This document shows, in pieces, positions 16,929-27,046 of a DNA stretch of 64,000 nt. The notes beneath the pieces are model-generated. The model did no database searches and had not been told where the DNA came from. It saw nothing but the letters and a program-made list of their open reading frames with translations. Position 1 is the first letter of the stretch. Each line of letters opens with the position of its first letter. Location: contig NZ_JABGCB010000002.1 in the NCBI RefSeq assembly GCF_013149295.1, positions 124,001 through 188,000 of the forward strand, given 5' to 3'. The position numbers and the translations under genes are program-made. The stretch is from Novosphingobium sp. SG751A (GTDB taxonomy: Bacteria > Pseudomonadota > Alphaproteobacteria > Sphingomonadales > Sphingomonadaceae).

Positions 16929-18576
16929 AGATCGCTTCCTTGAACGGGTTCATGCCGATGCGGCGATAGGTGTCGAGGAAGCGTTCCTCGCCTTCCTTGT
17001 TGGCCAGATAGACCTGCGTGGCCTTTTCGACCGCGCCCACGATGCCGTCTTCGTCAAAGCCGGGGCCGATGATCTTGCCAAGCGAGGTATCCGCGCCTTC
17101 GCAGCCGCCGAGCAGGAGCTGGTAGTTCTCCAGACCCTTGCGGTCGACGCCCAGAATGCCGATGTGGCCCGCGTGGTGATGGCCGCAGGCGTTGATGCAG
17201 CCGGAAATCTTGAGCTTGAGCTCACCGATTTCCTCGGCCTTGTCGGCCATGCGCTCGGCAATCTTTTGCGCGACGGGAATCGAGCGGGCATTGGCCAGCG
17301 TGCAGTAATCAAGGCCGGGGCAGGCGATGATATCGGTGATCTTGTCGAGATTGGCTTCGGCGAGATCAGCGGCGACCAGCTTTTCCCAAACCGTGAACAG
17401 GTCGGCCTTGCGCACATGGGGCAGGACGATGTTCTGGGTGTGGGTCACGCGCAGCTCGTCAAAGCTGTAGGTCTTGGCAAGGTCAGCCATCACGCGGATC
17501 TGCTCGCCCGTGGCGTCGCCCGGAATGCCCGCTTCCTTGGTCCCATCGGCCAGCACCTTGATGGGCTTGAGGCTGATGTTGACGATGGCGTAACCGGGGG
17601 TCTTGTGCGCGGCGGTGTTGTTCTTGACCCACGCGGCAAAAGCCGGATTCGACAGGTCCAGATCGTCCGACAGGTCCGCTTCATAGGCCGGATCGGCAAA
17701 GAAGGTCTTGATCCGCTCCAGCTCGGCCAGCGGCGGTTCGATGGCCAGAGTTTGCAGATGGGCAAACTCTTCCTCGACCTGGCGGCTGTATTCCTCGACG
17801 CCCAGTTCATGGACGAGGATCTTGATGCGCGCCTTGTACTTGTTGTCGCGGCGGCCATAGCGGTTGTAAACGCGAAGGCAGGCCTCGGAATAGGTGATCA
17901 GTTCGTCGAGCGGCACGAAAGCCTTGACCAGCGGCGCGATGAACGGGGTGCGGCCCATGCCGCCGCCCACGTAGAAGGCCGCGCCGATTTCGCCCGCTTC
18001 GTTCTTCACGATCTGGATGCCGATGTCGTGCAGGCGCATGGCCGCGCGGTCGGTGTCGCTGGCGATCACGCAGATCTTGAACTTGCGCGGCAGGGCCAGG
18101 AATTCGGGGTGGAAGCTCGACCACTGGCGCAGCAGTTCGGCATAGGGGCGCGGGTCGATCAGTTCGTCGGCGGTGGCGCCCGCATACTGGTCGGCCGAGA
18201 TGTTGCGGATGCAATTGCCGCTCGTCTGGATCGCATGCATTTCCACGCTGGCCAGATCGGCCAGAATGTCGGGCGTGTCTTCCAGCTTGATCCAGTTGTA
18301 CTGGATGTTCTGGCGCGTGGTGAAGTGGCCGTAACCGCGGTCATACTTGTCCGCGATATCGCCCAGCATCTTCATCTGTGCGCCCGAGAGCGTGCCATAG
18401 GGCACCGCCACGCGCAGCATATAGGCGTGAAGCTGGAGATAGAGGCCGTTCTGCAGGCGCAGCGGGCGGAACTTTTCCTCGCTCAGCGTGCCTTCGATGC
18501 GGCGGCGGGTCTGGTCGCGGAATTTGGCGACGCGGGCATCCACCATCGCCTGATCATAATGGTCGTACAGATACAT
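16921..18576 (-). CDS. cysI: Sulfite reductase hemoprotein (siroheme, 4Fe-4S)
   Basis: The 551-residue protein reduces sulfite to sulfide. Two ferredoxin-like half-domains and the siroheme/4Fe-4S ligands are visible: GHFTTRQNIQYNW near 83, SGNCIRNIS near 119, CPGLDYC near 430 (C-x5-C) and GCINACGHHHAGHIG near 470 (C-x3-C). No CysJ flavoprotein is nearby, so electrons probably come from ferredoxin or a flavoprotein encoded elsewhere. The ATG overlaps the DUF2849 stop and the end overlaps DUF934. Siroheme for it would come from the cobA gene at the head of the operon. Confidence 0.95.
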   Translation of the reverse strand: MYLYDHYDQAMVDARVAKFRDQTRRRIEGTLSEEKFRPLRLQNGLYLQLHAYMLRVAVPYGTLSGAQMKMLGDIADKYDRGYGHFTTRQNIQYNWIKLEDTPDILADLASVEMHAIQTSGNCIRNISADQYAGATADELIDPRPYAELLRQWSSFHPEFLALPRKFKICVIASDTDRAAMRLHDIGIQIVKNEAGEIGAAFYVGGGMGRTPFIAPLVKAFVPLDELITYSEACLRVYNRYGRRDNKYKARIKILVHELGVEEYSRQVEEEFAHLQTLAIEPPLAELERIKTFFADPAYEADLSDDLDLSNPAFAAWVKNNTAAHKTPGYAIVNISLKPIKVLADGTKEAGIPGDATGEQIRVMADLAKTYSFDELRVTHTQNIVLPHVRKADLFTVWEKLVAADLAEANLDKITDIIACPGLDYCTLANARSIPVAQKIAERMADKAEEIGELKLKISGCINACGHHHAGHIGILGVDRKGLENYQLLLGGCEGADTSLGKIIGPGFDEDGIVGAVEKATQVYLANKEGEERFLDTYRRIGMNPFKEAIYG

Positions 18577-18866
18577 CAGAGCACCTTGTCGGGGGTCGCG
18601 GTGGGATCGAGGCTGAGATCAAGGCGGACCGTGGGGCCCAGCGCGCGGATGCGCTCCTTGATGTGAGCAGGACGGATGCCATCGGCGGTCTGTTCCGCCT
18701 CGATGACATAGGCGCCATTGACGCGGCGGGCGGCTTCCTCGGCAGCGATCACGTCGGCGGCTTCATCGCCCATATCCGCCGCATCGTTGACATGAAGCGA
18801 CCATGCCGCCCCATTCCACCAGGTCACCGCCCCGGATTTCAGGTCATTGCCCGTGATAATCTTCAC
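18576..18866 (-). CDS. DUF2849-family small protein
   Basis: The 96-residue protein (MKIITGNDLKSGAVTWWNG, ending LDLSLDPTATPDKVL) matches DUF2849, a short family almost always placed between cobA/cysG and cysI in alphaproteobacteria. It is soluble and has no known activity. It overlaps both neighbours (ATGA with cobA upstream, cysI downstream), so it is translated as part of the sulfite reductase operon. Confidence 0.88.
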   Translation of the reverse strand: MKIITGNDLKSGAVTWWNGAAWSLHVNDAADMGDEAADVIAAEEAARRVNGAYVIEAEQTADGIRPAHIKERIRALGPTVRLDLSLDPTATPDKVL

Positions 18867-19657
18867 TTTATTGCCTCCAGCGCCACTTGGCGTATTTCGG
18901 ACGGGGCGCGCGCGGTCACGGCGCCGATGATGATAAGGGCAGGGCTTTGCACCCTCTCACGCTCCACCAGATCGGCCAGAGCCGCCAGCGGAGAGCGCAG
19001 CACGCGCATATCGGGCCGCGTGGCATTTTCAACCACCGCCAGCGGGGTTTCGGGGGAAAGCCCGTCCGCGATCAGCTTTTCGGCAATCTGCGCCGCCGTG
19101 GCCAGACCCATATAGATGACCAAAGTGCGGCCGACACCGGCCAGCCCGACCCAGTTCTGATCGGACAGGCCCTTGCACTGGCCCGAAACAAAGCTGACCA
19201 CGCTGGCCGCGTCGCGGTGGGTCAGGGGGAGGAGGGCCGCAGCCCCCGCGCCCACGGCCGCCGAAATGCCAGGCACGACCTCGACCGTTACGCCCGCCGC
19301 GAGGCAGGCCTCGGCCTCTTCGCCGCCGCGCCCGAAAATGAACGGATCGCCGCCCTTCAGGCGCAGCACGTCGCCCCCGGCCAACGCTTCGCGCACCAGC
19401 AGGGCGTTGATTTCGTCCTGCGGCATCGAATGGCGGCTGCGGCGTTTGGCCACGCTGATCAGACGCGCACCCGCAGGCGCCATGGCCAGAATGCGCGGAT
19501 CGACCAGCCCGTCATGCACGACCAGCCGCGCCGACATGATCAGCCGCGCCGCACGCAGCGTCAGCAGATCCGGATCGCCCGGCCCCGCGCCGACCAGCCA
19601 GACTTTGCCCGCAGGGGCATTCGGGCCGGATGCGCCAGAAGAGGTGGTTTGATTCAT
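18863..19657 (-). CDS. cobA: Uroporphyrinogen-III C-methyltransferase (siroheme synthesis)
   Basis: This 264-residue SAM-dependent methylase makes precorrin-2, the precursor of the siroheme used by CysI next door. Motifs are KVWLVGAGPGDPDLLTLRA near residue 17, VHDGLVD near 47, RLKGGDPFIFGRGGEEAE near 98 and VVPGISA near 124. There is no fused CysG dehydrogenase/ferrochelatase domain, so the later siroheme steps must be elsewhere. ATG 19657 is preceded by GGGGGCGACC; longer in-frame starts add unconserved residues. It is the first gene of the leftward operon. Confidence 0.94.
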   Translation of the reverse strand: MNQTTSSGASGPNAPAGKVWLVGAGPGDPDLLTLRAARLIMSARLVVHDGLVDPRILAMAPAGARLISVAKRRSRHSMPQDEINALLVREALAGGDVLRLKGGDPFIFGRGGEEAEACLAAGVTVEVVPGISAAVGAGAAALLPLTHRDAASVVSFVSGQCKGLSDQNWVGLAGVGRTLVIYMGLATAAQIAEKLIADGLSPETPLAVVENATRPDMRVLRSPLAALADLVERERVQSPALIIIGAVTARAPSEIRQVALEAIK

Positions 19658-19861
19658 GGTCGCCCCCATGGGCCCATGGGCGCAAGGATGAAAGGCAGAA
19701 TGGCTTTGGCTGGGGGAAGGGAAACTTTTGACCGCCGTCCTGGCCCGCTCAATCGGGGGTTTTCGCCGTTTAGCCAAGGACAAATCCGTAATTGCGGCGA
19801 GATGGGGAATTAACGACGATTGGCTAATTTTCGTACATAATTATCAGGGGCGGAGGCGGAT
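19658..19861. promoter_or_regulatory. Divergent promoter region, sulfur operon and phosphorelay island
   Basis: About 200 bp separate the leftward cobA operon from the rightward kinase gene. The right half is AT-rich (TGGCTAATTTTCGTACATAATTATC) and fits a promoter for the kinase gene. I find no clear CysB- or CymR-type site. The GGAGG at 19852-19856 sets a TTG start for the kinase gene. Confidence 0.45.
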
Positions 19862-20950
19862 TTGAAGCATCACCTTATTCTGGTCGTGGATGATGATGTT
19901 CTCTCGCAGGGGCTTGTTTGCGGGATCATCGCGGCGGCCAAGCCCAATTCGCGCAGCATCATCGCCGCCAATGGTCATCAGGCGCTGGAGATTTGCCGCG
20001 AACAGGAAATCGACTGTGTGCTGGTCGATTATGAAATGCCCGATATGGACGGACTGACGTTGGTGCGTCTGCTGCGTGAACAATATCCGTTTTTGCCGAT
20101 TATTCTTTGCACCGGGGCGGGCGATGAATTGCTGGCCGCCGAAACGCTGAAAAGCGGGGCGACCGACTATTTCCCGAAAAACCGCATGTCGCCTGTGGCG
20201 CTGCGCCGCGCGGTCAATAATGCCATCGAGATTAACGAGCGGATGAAAACCATCCATGACCAGCAGCTCGACATCGAAGCCTTTGGCTTTGCGCTGGCCC
20301 ATGATTTCAAACAGCCCGTGCGCCAGATCATCACCTTTTCCGACATGATCGCGCAGGAGACGAAAAGGCTGAAAGGCGACCGTCTGCCCCAGATGCTCAA
20401 ATTCATGGGTGACGCCGCACGCAGGCTCGACTCGCTGGTCGATGTGATGGTGCAATATACTTTGCTGCAACAGACGCCTGAACTGAAGCTCTGTGTTTTT
20501 TCCGCCATCTTGAAGGAAACGATTGCATCTCTTCAGGACTACATCACCTCAAGAAACGCCACAGTGAATTTTACCGGCGATGCGCTGGTTCTGGTTAATG
20601 CCTCTTTTCTGTCACAAGTTCTGCAGAACCTGATCATCAACGGTATCAAGTATAACAAAAGCGAGCAGCCGGTGATTGATGTATCGGCGGTGCAGAATGG
20701 CGATATTGCGCTGATCAATGTTACCGACAATGGCATCGGCATCGAGAAACAATATCTCGAACATGTCTTTAAACCGCTGGCTCGTCTGCACAATCGCTCG
20801 GAATATGAAGGGTCGGGGTTGGGGCTGACGCTGGCGCGCAAGGCGATTTCGGCGATGCGCGGCGATATAAAGTGTGAATCCACCCCCGGCGTCGGCAGCA
20901 CTTTCTCGCTGAAATTGAAAACCGCGTCGGCACAGGATGCAGCGGCCTGA
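19862..20950 (+). CDS. Response regulator-histidine kinase fusion (Rec-HisKA-HATPase)
   Basis: The 362-residue cytoplasmic protein has a receiver at the N-terminus (acidic D10-D12, phosphoacceptor D56 in VLVDYEMPDMDG, T84, K105), then a histidine kinase: H147 in ALAHDFKQPVRQ, an N box QNLIINGIKYN near 258, DNGIGIE and GSGLGL. No membrane segment or sensor domain is present, so it is driven by phosphotransfer or a partner. The dimerisation helix resembles phytochrome-type kinases. It starts with TTG, but a GGAGG sits five bases upstream. It is the first of four collinear signalling genes. Confidence 0.9.
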   Translation: MKHHLILVVDDDVLSQGLVCGIIAAAKPNSRSIIAANGHQALEICREQEIDCVLVDYEMPDMDGLTLVRLLREQYPFLPIILCTGAGDELLAAETLKSGATDYFPKNRMSPVALRRAVNNAIEINERMKTIHDQQLDIEAFGFALAHDFKQPVRQIITFSDMIAQETKRLKGDRLPQMLKFMGDAARRLDSLVDVMVQYTLLQQTPELKLCVFSAILKETIASLQDYITSRNATVNFTGDALVLVNASFLSQVLQNLIINGIKYNKSEQPVIDVSAVQNGDIALINVTDNGIGIEKQYLEHVFKPLARLHNRSEYEGSGLGLTLARKAISAMRGDIKCESTPGVGSTFSLKLKTASAQDAAA

Positions 20951-21135
20951 CAAGCGTCTAAAAGAACCATAGTGGATTATTGTTCGGGGACTTTGGGTTA
21001 ATCGCCGGTTTGACGCGAATACTTATTGGCCTTTAAGATAAATTCCATGGCGACTGTTGAGAGTGAGGGCCGATGAGGAGGGTTCAACTGGGACGGAGGA
21101 TGAAGAACGCGAATTGATCGAAGGAAGATTTCGAC

Positions 21136-21249
21136 ATGAATAACAAGAATTCTACATGGGGAGTGCGGCCCGCGCTTTGGGCCGTCTGCGCCTTGTGCAA
21201 CATCGCGCGCAATACCGCGCAACCGGTGTCGGAGGCCACGCGGCCGTGA
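21136..21249 (+). CDS. Possible 37-residue leader peptide before the PAS kinase
   Basis: The short frame from ATG 21136 encodes MNNKNSTWGVRPALWAVC and then 19 more residues to TGA 21247-21249. It has one of the better ribosome-binding sites here (AAGGAAG, eight bases upstream), and its stop overlaps an ATG of the kinase gene (TGATG). This looks like translational coupling or a regulatory leader. No homology is recognised, and the peptide has no clear membrane segment. It could also be chance. Confidence 0.35.
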   Translation: MNNKNSTWGVRPALWAVCALCNIARNTAQPVSEATRP

Positions 21250-22358
21250 TGGAACAGCCCGCAACCATGCCTTTTCAGGCGGCCGATATGGACAGCGCGT
21301 TTCGCGCCCTGTTCGACTCCTCGCCATGCGGATTGATCCTGCTGGATGAAACCGGGCGGATCGTTCTTGTGAACCAGCGGCTTCAGGACATTTTCGACTA
21401 TGACGCGTCCGAATTGCTGGGCCAGCCCGTCGAAATCCTGCTGCCCCATCGCGACCGGGCCCAGCATGTGGGCCTGCGCGATGGCTTTATCAAAAGCCCG
21501 GCGGTGCGGCCGATGGGGTTGGGGCGCGATCTGTCGGGGCGGCGCAAGGACGGGATGGAAATCCCGGTCGAAATCGCGCTGACCTTTGTCGATCTGCCCC
21601 AGGGGCGGATGACCTGCGCGCTGGTCATCGACATTACGCTGCGCAAACGGGCCGAACTGCGCCTGCGCGAGGCCAATGTGCAGCTTGAGGAATTTACCCA
21701 TGTGGCCTCGCACGATCTGCGCAGTCCGCTGCGCGGGATCGCCAATCTGATCGAATTCATTGAGGAGGATTATGGCGAGAGCGCTCCGCCCGAGGTGCGC
21801 CGCAATCTTGGCCGGATGGCCGAAAGAATCAGTGCGATGGAGCGGCTGATCGATGACCTGCTGACCTATGCCCGCGCCGGGCGGCGGACGCTGAAAACCG
21901 AGGCGATCGACCTTGGCGGTATCGTGGCCGAGGCGATTGAGATGGAGGCGCCGGGGCCGGGCGTGCGGATCGAAACCGATATTGATGTGGAGAATTTCGA
22001 CGGCGTGCGCGTGCCGATCAGCACGGTTTTGCGCAATCTGCTTTCCAACGCGATCAAGCACCATGACCGCGAAGAGATCAATATAGCGATCCGCGCCCGC
22101 GCCGAAGGCGACATGTGCGTGATCGACGTGCGCGACGATGGCCCCGGCATTGCCGAGGCCGCGCAGGCGCGCGCCTTTCGCCTGTTTCAAACGGTGTCGA
22201 GTTCGGGGCGCAACAATTCGGGGCTGGGGCTGGCCGTGGCGAAACGGCTGGTCGAGGCCCATGGCGGCAATATCGAACTGATGAGCGATGATGGTCGGCG
22301 CGGATGCCATTTTCGCGTCTATTGGCCGCGCTTTGCCCGGAGTGACCGCGATGACTGA
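21249..22358 (+). CDS. PAS-domain histidine kinase
   Basis: From ATG 21249 the protein has 369 residues: a PAS domain (about 15-130: LFDSSPCGLILLDETGRIVLVN, then DITLRKRAELRLREAN), a HisKA helix with H155 in FTHVASHDLRSPLRG, and HATPase motifs NLLSNAIKHH, DVRDDGPGIAE and NSGLGLAVAK. There is no membrane segment. The kinase core resembles those paired with small Rcp1-type receivers, and exactly such a receiver follows with an 8-bp overlap. A longer frame opens at 21156 but has no good ribosome-binding site; GTG 21246 with GGAGG ten bases upstream is another possibility. Confidence 0.88.
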   Translation: MEQPATMPFQAADMDSAFRALFDSSPCGLILLDETGRIVLVNQRLQDIFDYDASELLGQPVEILLPHRDRAQHVGLRDGFIKSPAVRPMGLGRDLSGRRKDGMEIPVEIALTFVDLPQGRMTCALVIDITLRKRAELRLREANVQLEEFTHVASHDLRSPLRGIANLIEFIEEDYGESAPPEVRRNLGRMAERISAMERLIDDLLTYARAGRRTLKTEAIDLGGIVAEAIEMEAPGPGVRIETDIDVENFDGVRVPISTVLRNLLSNAIKHHDREEINIAIRARAEGDMCVIDVRDDGPGIAEAAQARAFRLFQTVSSSGRNNSGLGLAVAKRLVEAHGGNIELMSDDGRRGCHFRVYWPRFARSDRDD

Positions 22359-22773
22359 GATCGTCAATATTCTGGTGGTCGACGATGACGATGTGACGGC
22401 CGAAACCGTGCGTCGCTCGCTCAGCAAGGTGGGCAGCAATTTCCGCGTGGTCGAGGCCGTGGATGGCCGGGAAGGGCTCGATATCCTCAAGGGGTGTTCG
22501 GACAAGCGGCTGAGCCGACCCTATATCACGCTGCTCGACCTGAACATGCCGCGGATGAACGGGTTTGAATTTCTCGAAGCCGTACGCAGCGATCCGACGC
22601 TGGCCAGTTCGGTGATCTTTGTCCTGTCCACGTCCGATTCCGATGCCGACCGCACCCGCGCCTATAAGGATCAGGTGGCCGGCTATATGCTGAAATCGGC
22701 GATTGGCCCGCAAATGGTGCGCCTGACCGCGCTGCTGCATGATTATGCGCAGTCGGTCCGGTTGCCGCTTTGA
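22351..22773 (+). CDS. Single-domain response regulator (Rcp1-like)
   Basis: The 140-residue protein is a receiver only: DDDD at 11-14, phosphoacceptor D63 in LLDLNMPRMNG, T94 and K115. The loop with GCSDKRLSRPYI before the acceptor strand is typical of Rcp1-type regulators that serve phytochrome-like kinases. With no output domain it probably passes phosphate between the flanking kinases or acts by protein contact. It overlaps the PAS kinase by eight bases and lies 12 bases before the hybrid kinase. Confidence 0.92.
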   Translation: MTEIVNILVVDDDDVTAETVRRSLSKVGSNFRVVEAVDGREGLDILKGCSDKRLSRPYITLLDLNMPRMNGFEFLEAVRSDPTLASSVIFVLSTSDSDADRTRAYKDQVAGYMLKSAIGPQMVRLTALLHDYAQSVRLPL

Positions 22774-22785
22774 TGGCGGTGCGCG

Positions 22786-24807
<2,022 letters not shown>

Positions 24808-24834
24808 GGGGGTTTTTAGAGGTTTGCGGGGTTT

Positions 24835-24880
24835 TGCCTCCGACGGGGAAAGGGACGAGTCCCTTTCCCCGTCGGAGGCA
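24835..24880. terminator. 46-bp perfect palindrome, terminal-hairpin-only copy of the intergenic repeat
   Basis: Two perfect 22-base arms (starting TGCCTCCGACGGGGAAAGG) surround a 2-base GA centre. The core GGGACGAGTCCC and the outer GCCTCC..GGAGGC match the end modules of the composite repeats at 10186, 41461 and 55651, but the inner modules are missing. It lies 27 bases after the hybrid kinase stop and probably ends that transcript. Confidence 0.8.
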
Positions 24881-24965
24881 TCTTAACTTTCCCCCTTCTA
24901 AAAAACCCGCCTCCGCCCTCCATCAACCGTCTGGCCAATGGCGGAGCATTCGCTAAAGTGGGGGT

Positions 24966-25547
24966 ATGAAACGCATTGCAGTCTATTGTGGCTCTGCCAC
25001 TCCCGCCGATCCCCGTTACATCGAACTGGCCCAGGAAGTGGGCACCGAGCTGGCAAGGCGCGGGATCGGCCTTGTGTATGGCGGCGGGCGGCTTGGCCTG
25101 ATGGGGGCGGTGGCCGATGCGGCGATGGCGGCGGGCGGCGAGGTGATCGGGGTGATCCCGGTGGCGCTGGCCCATGTCGAGGTCGAGCATACGGGCCTGA
25201 CCGAGCTGATCACGGTTGAGACGATGCATGAGCGCAAGGCGCAGTTCGAGCGGCTTTCGGACGGTTTCCTGACCCTGCCGGGCGGGGTGGGCACGATGGA
25301 CGAGCTGTGGGAAGCGGTGAGTTGGGCGCAGCTTGGCTATCACCAGAAGCCGGTGGGCCTGCTCAACGCTTATGGATTTTACGACGGATTGCTGGCGTTC
25401 AACCGCCATATGGGCGAGGTCGGCTTTATCCGCCCCGCGCATCAGGGCATCATTCTGGCCGAGCGTGAGCTGGACCTGTTGCTGGACCGCATGGCCGCGC
25501 ATGAGCCGGGCGAGCAGATCATCCGTATGGACCCCAAGACGCTGTGA
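24966..25547 (+). CDS. LOG-family protein (nucleoside 5'-monophosphate phosphoribohydrolase)
   Basis: The 193-residue protein has the lysine-decarboxylase-like/LOG fold: IAVYCGSATPADPRY at the start, GLVYGGGRLGLMG near 36-48, MHERKAQF near 85 and the signature LPGGVGTMDELWEAVSW near 102-118. LOG enzymes release the base from cytokinin-type or other nucleoside monophosphates. In bacteria the true substrate is often AMP or unknown, so cytokinin activation is not assumed. Its stop overlaps the GTG start of crtB, so the two are co-translated. Confidence 0.92.
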   Translation: MKRIAVYCGSATPADPRYIELAQEVGTELARRGIGLVYGGGRLGLMGAVADAAMAAGGEVIGVIPVALAHVEVEHTGLTELITVETMHERKAQFERLSDGFLTLPGGVGTMDELWEAVSWAQLGYHQKPVGLLNAYGFYDGLLAFNRHMGEVGFIRPAHQGIILAERELDLLLDRMAAHEPGEQIIRMDPKTL

Positions 25548-26494
25548 CCCTTGACCGGGGGGCATTGGTGGAGGCCGCGCGCGAGAGCATCGCGCGCGGG
25601 TCGAAGAGCTTTGCCGCCGCCTCGAAACTGTTCGATGCGGCCACGCGGGAACGGGTCTGGCTGCTCTATGCCTGGTGTCGGGCTTGCGATGATCTGGCCG
25701 ATGATCAGGATCATGGTGGGGCGTTAGGGGCGCAGGCCGGCGCGGCCGAGCGGCTGGAGCAGATCCGCCGGCTGACCGCGCGGGCGCTGGGCGGGGATGC
25801 AACCGGGCATTTCGCTTTTGACGCGCTGGGCGTGGTGGCGGCGGAATGCGGGATCAATGCGGTGCATACCGGCGATGTGATTGCCGGATTTGCGCTGGAT
25901 GCGGCCGGATGGCGGCCCCGGACCGAGCTGGATATGTTGGGCTATTGCTATCACGTGGCGGGCGCGGTGGGCGTGCTGATGGCGCTGGTGATGGGTGTTG
26001 ATCCGGAGGATGGCGATACGCTCAATCGGGCCTGCGATCTGGGGATTGCATTCCAATTGGGCAATATTGCCCGCGACGTAGCTGAGGATCATGCGGCGGG
26101 GCGGTGCTATCTGCCCGCTGACTGGCTGACGCAGGCGGGGGTGGAGGAAGGTGAGCTGCTGGCCCCCCGGAACCTGCCTGCTCTGGCCGCGATGGCGGGG
26201 CGCATGGCGGGCATGGCGCAGGTCTATGAGGCCAGCGCGCGGGCAGGGGCGGCGCGTTTGCCGTTTCGTTGCCGCTGGGCTGTGCTGGCGGCGGCGGGAA
26301 TCTATGGGGCGATTGCGCGCAAGGTGGCCGCGCGCGGGCCGCGCGCGTGGGAGAGCCGGGTGTCCACCAGTGGCTTGGAAAAATTGCGCTTTCTGGGCGG
26401 TGGCCTGATCGGGGCAATGGCCGGGGCGCCTGAGCAGGTGCCTTTGGTGCCCTATCGTCGGGGTGAATTGGCGCAGGCGGTCGAACGAATTTGA
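25544..26494 (+). CDS. crtB: Phytoene synthase
   Basis: CrtB condenses two geranylgeranyl diphosphates into phytoene, the first carotenoid step; sphingomonads are typically yellow from nostoxanthin-type carotenoids. The 316-residue protein has both prenyl-diphosphate binding motifs, RACDDLADDQD near 49 and FQLGNIARDVAEDHAAGRCYLP near 172, and SKSFAAASKLF at the start. The GTG start overlaps the LOG gene. The other carotenoid genes (crtI, crtY, crtZ) are not in the window. A strong terminator follows. Confidence 0.94.
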   Translation: MTLDRGALVEAARESIARGSKSFAAASKLFDAATRERVWLLYAWCRACDDLADDQDHGGALGAQAGAAERLEQIRRLTARALGGDATGHFAFDALGVVAAECGINAVHTGDVIAGFALDAAGWRPRTELDMLGYCYHVAGAVGVLMALVMGVDPEDGDTLNRACDLGIAFQLGNIARDVAEDHAAGRCYLPADWLTQAGVEEGELLAPRNLPALAAMAGRMAGMAQVYEASARAGAARLPFRCRWAVLAAAGIYGAIARKVAARGPRAWESRVSTSGLEKLRFLGGGLIGAMAGAPEQVPLVPYRRGELAQAVERI

Positions 26495-26518
26495 CCGGAA
26501 CGGTCTGCGTCGATGCGA

Positions 26519-26560
26519 AAAAAGCCCCGCCGTTTCCGACGGGGCTTTCGTGTTTTTTTG
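26519..26560 (+). terminator. Rho-independent terminator after crtB
   Basis: AAAGCCCCG and CGGGGCTTT close a 10-nt loop, followed by CGTG and seven T residues. It lies 25 bases after the crtB stop and faces the minus-strand gene at 26578. Confidence 0.92.
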
Positions 26561-26577
26561 ACCCGATATTATATTTA

Positions 26578-26844
26578 TCAGCAGGCCGAAATGGCCACGC
26601 CATGTGATCCGCAGGCATGCGGATCCGGGTGAGGTAGATGGCGCAGGACGTGCGAAGCGTTGCTGTAGAACTTTTCGCGTGCCCATTCGGTTCCGACCGG
26701 ATGATTCCTTCCGGCCGGACCGGTATTCGACGAACTGGCCTTCCCCTCGGCCTTGGGCAATGCCTGTGTCGAGCGAACCGTATCGGTTGCCGGTGTCGCG
26801 ATCAGTCCTGAAGCAGCCAGAATCAGGATAATATTAGCGCTCAT
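26578..26844 (-). CDS. Small secreted hypothetical protein
   Basis: The 88-residue frame starts MSANIILILAASGLIATPA, which looks like a short signal peptide, followed by a hydrophilic Ser/Pro/His-rich part ending CGSHGVAISAC. No family is recognised. Support comes from an AGGGG element nine bases before the ATG and an AT-rich upstream stretch (26880-26960) suitable for a promoter. The lack of a recognised family and the short length keep confidence low. Confidence 0.45.
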   Translation of the reverse strand: MSANIILILAASGLIATPATDTVRSTQALPKAEGKASSSNTGPAGRNHPVGTEWAREKFYSNASHVLRHLPHPDPHACGSHGVAISAC

Positions 26845-27046
26845 ACCTGTGACCCCTGTTCTGTTTTGGGCGAAAATGCCGTTTAAACAGAGGTTAAATA
26901 TCTGGAATTTTGCGTTATTTATTATTTAAGGCTGCGGGTTAAGTTGAAATCAACCATCTTTCTTGCATCCAATATGGTACGCGTCCGCTCAGCCTGACGA
27001 TTGGGGGGATCGACGGGCTTTTGCAAAATGCAATTCGGCATCAACG

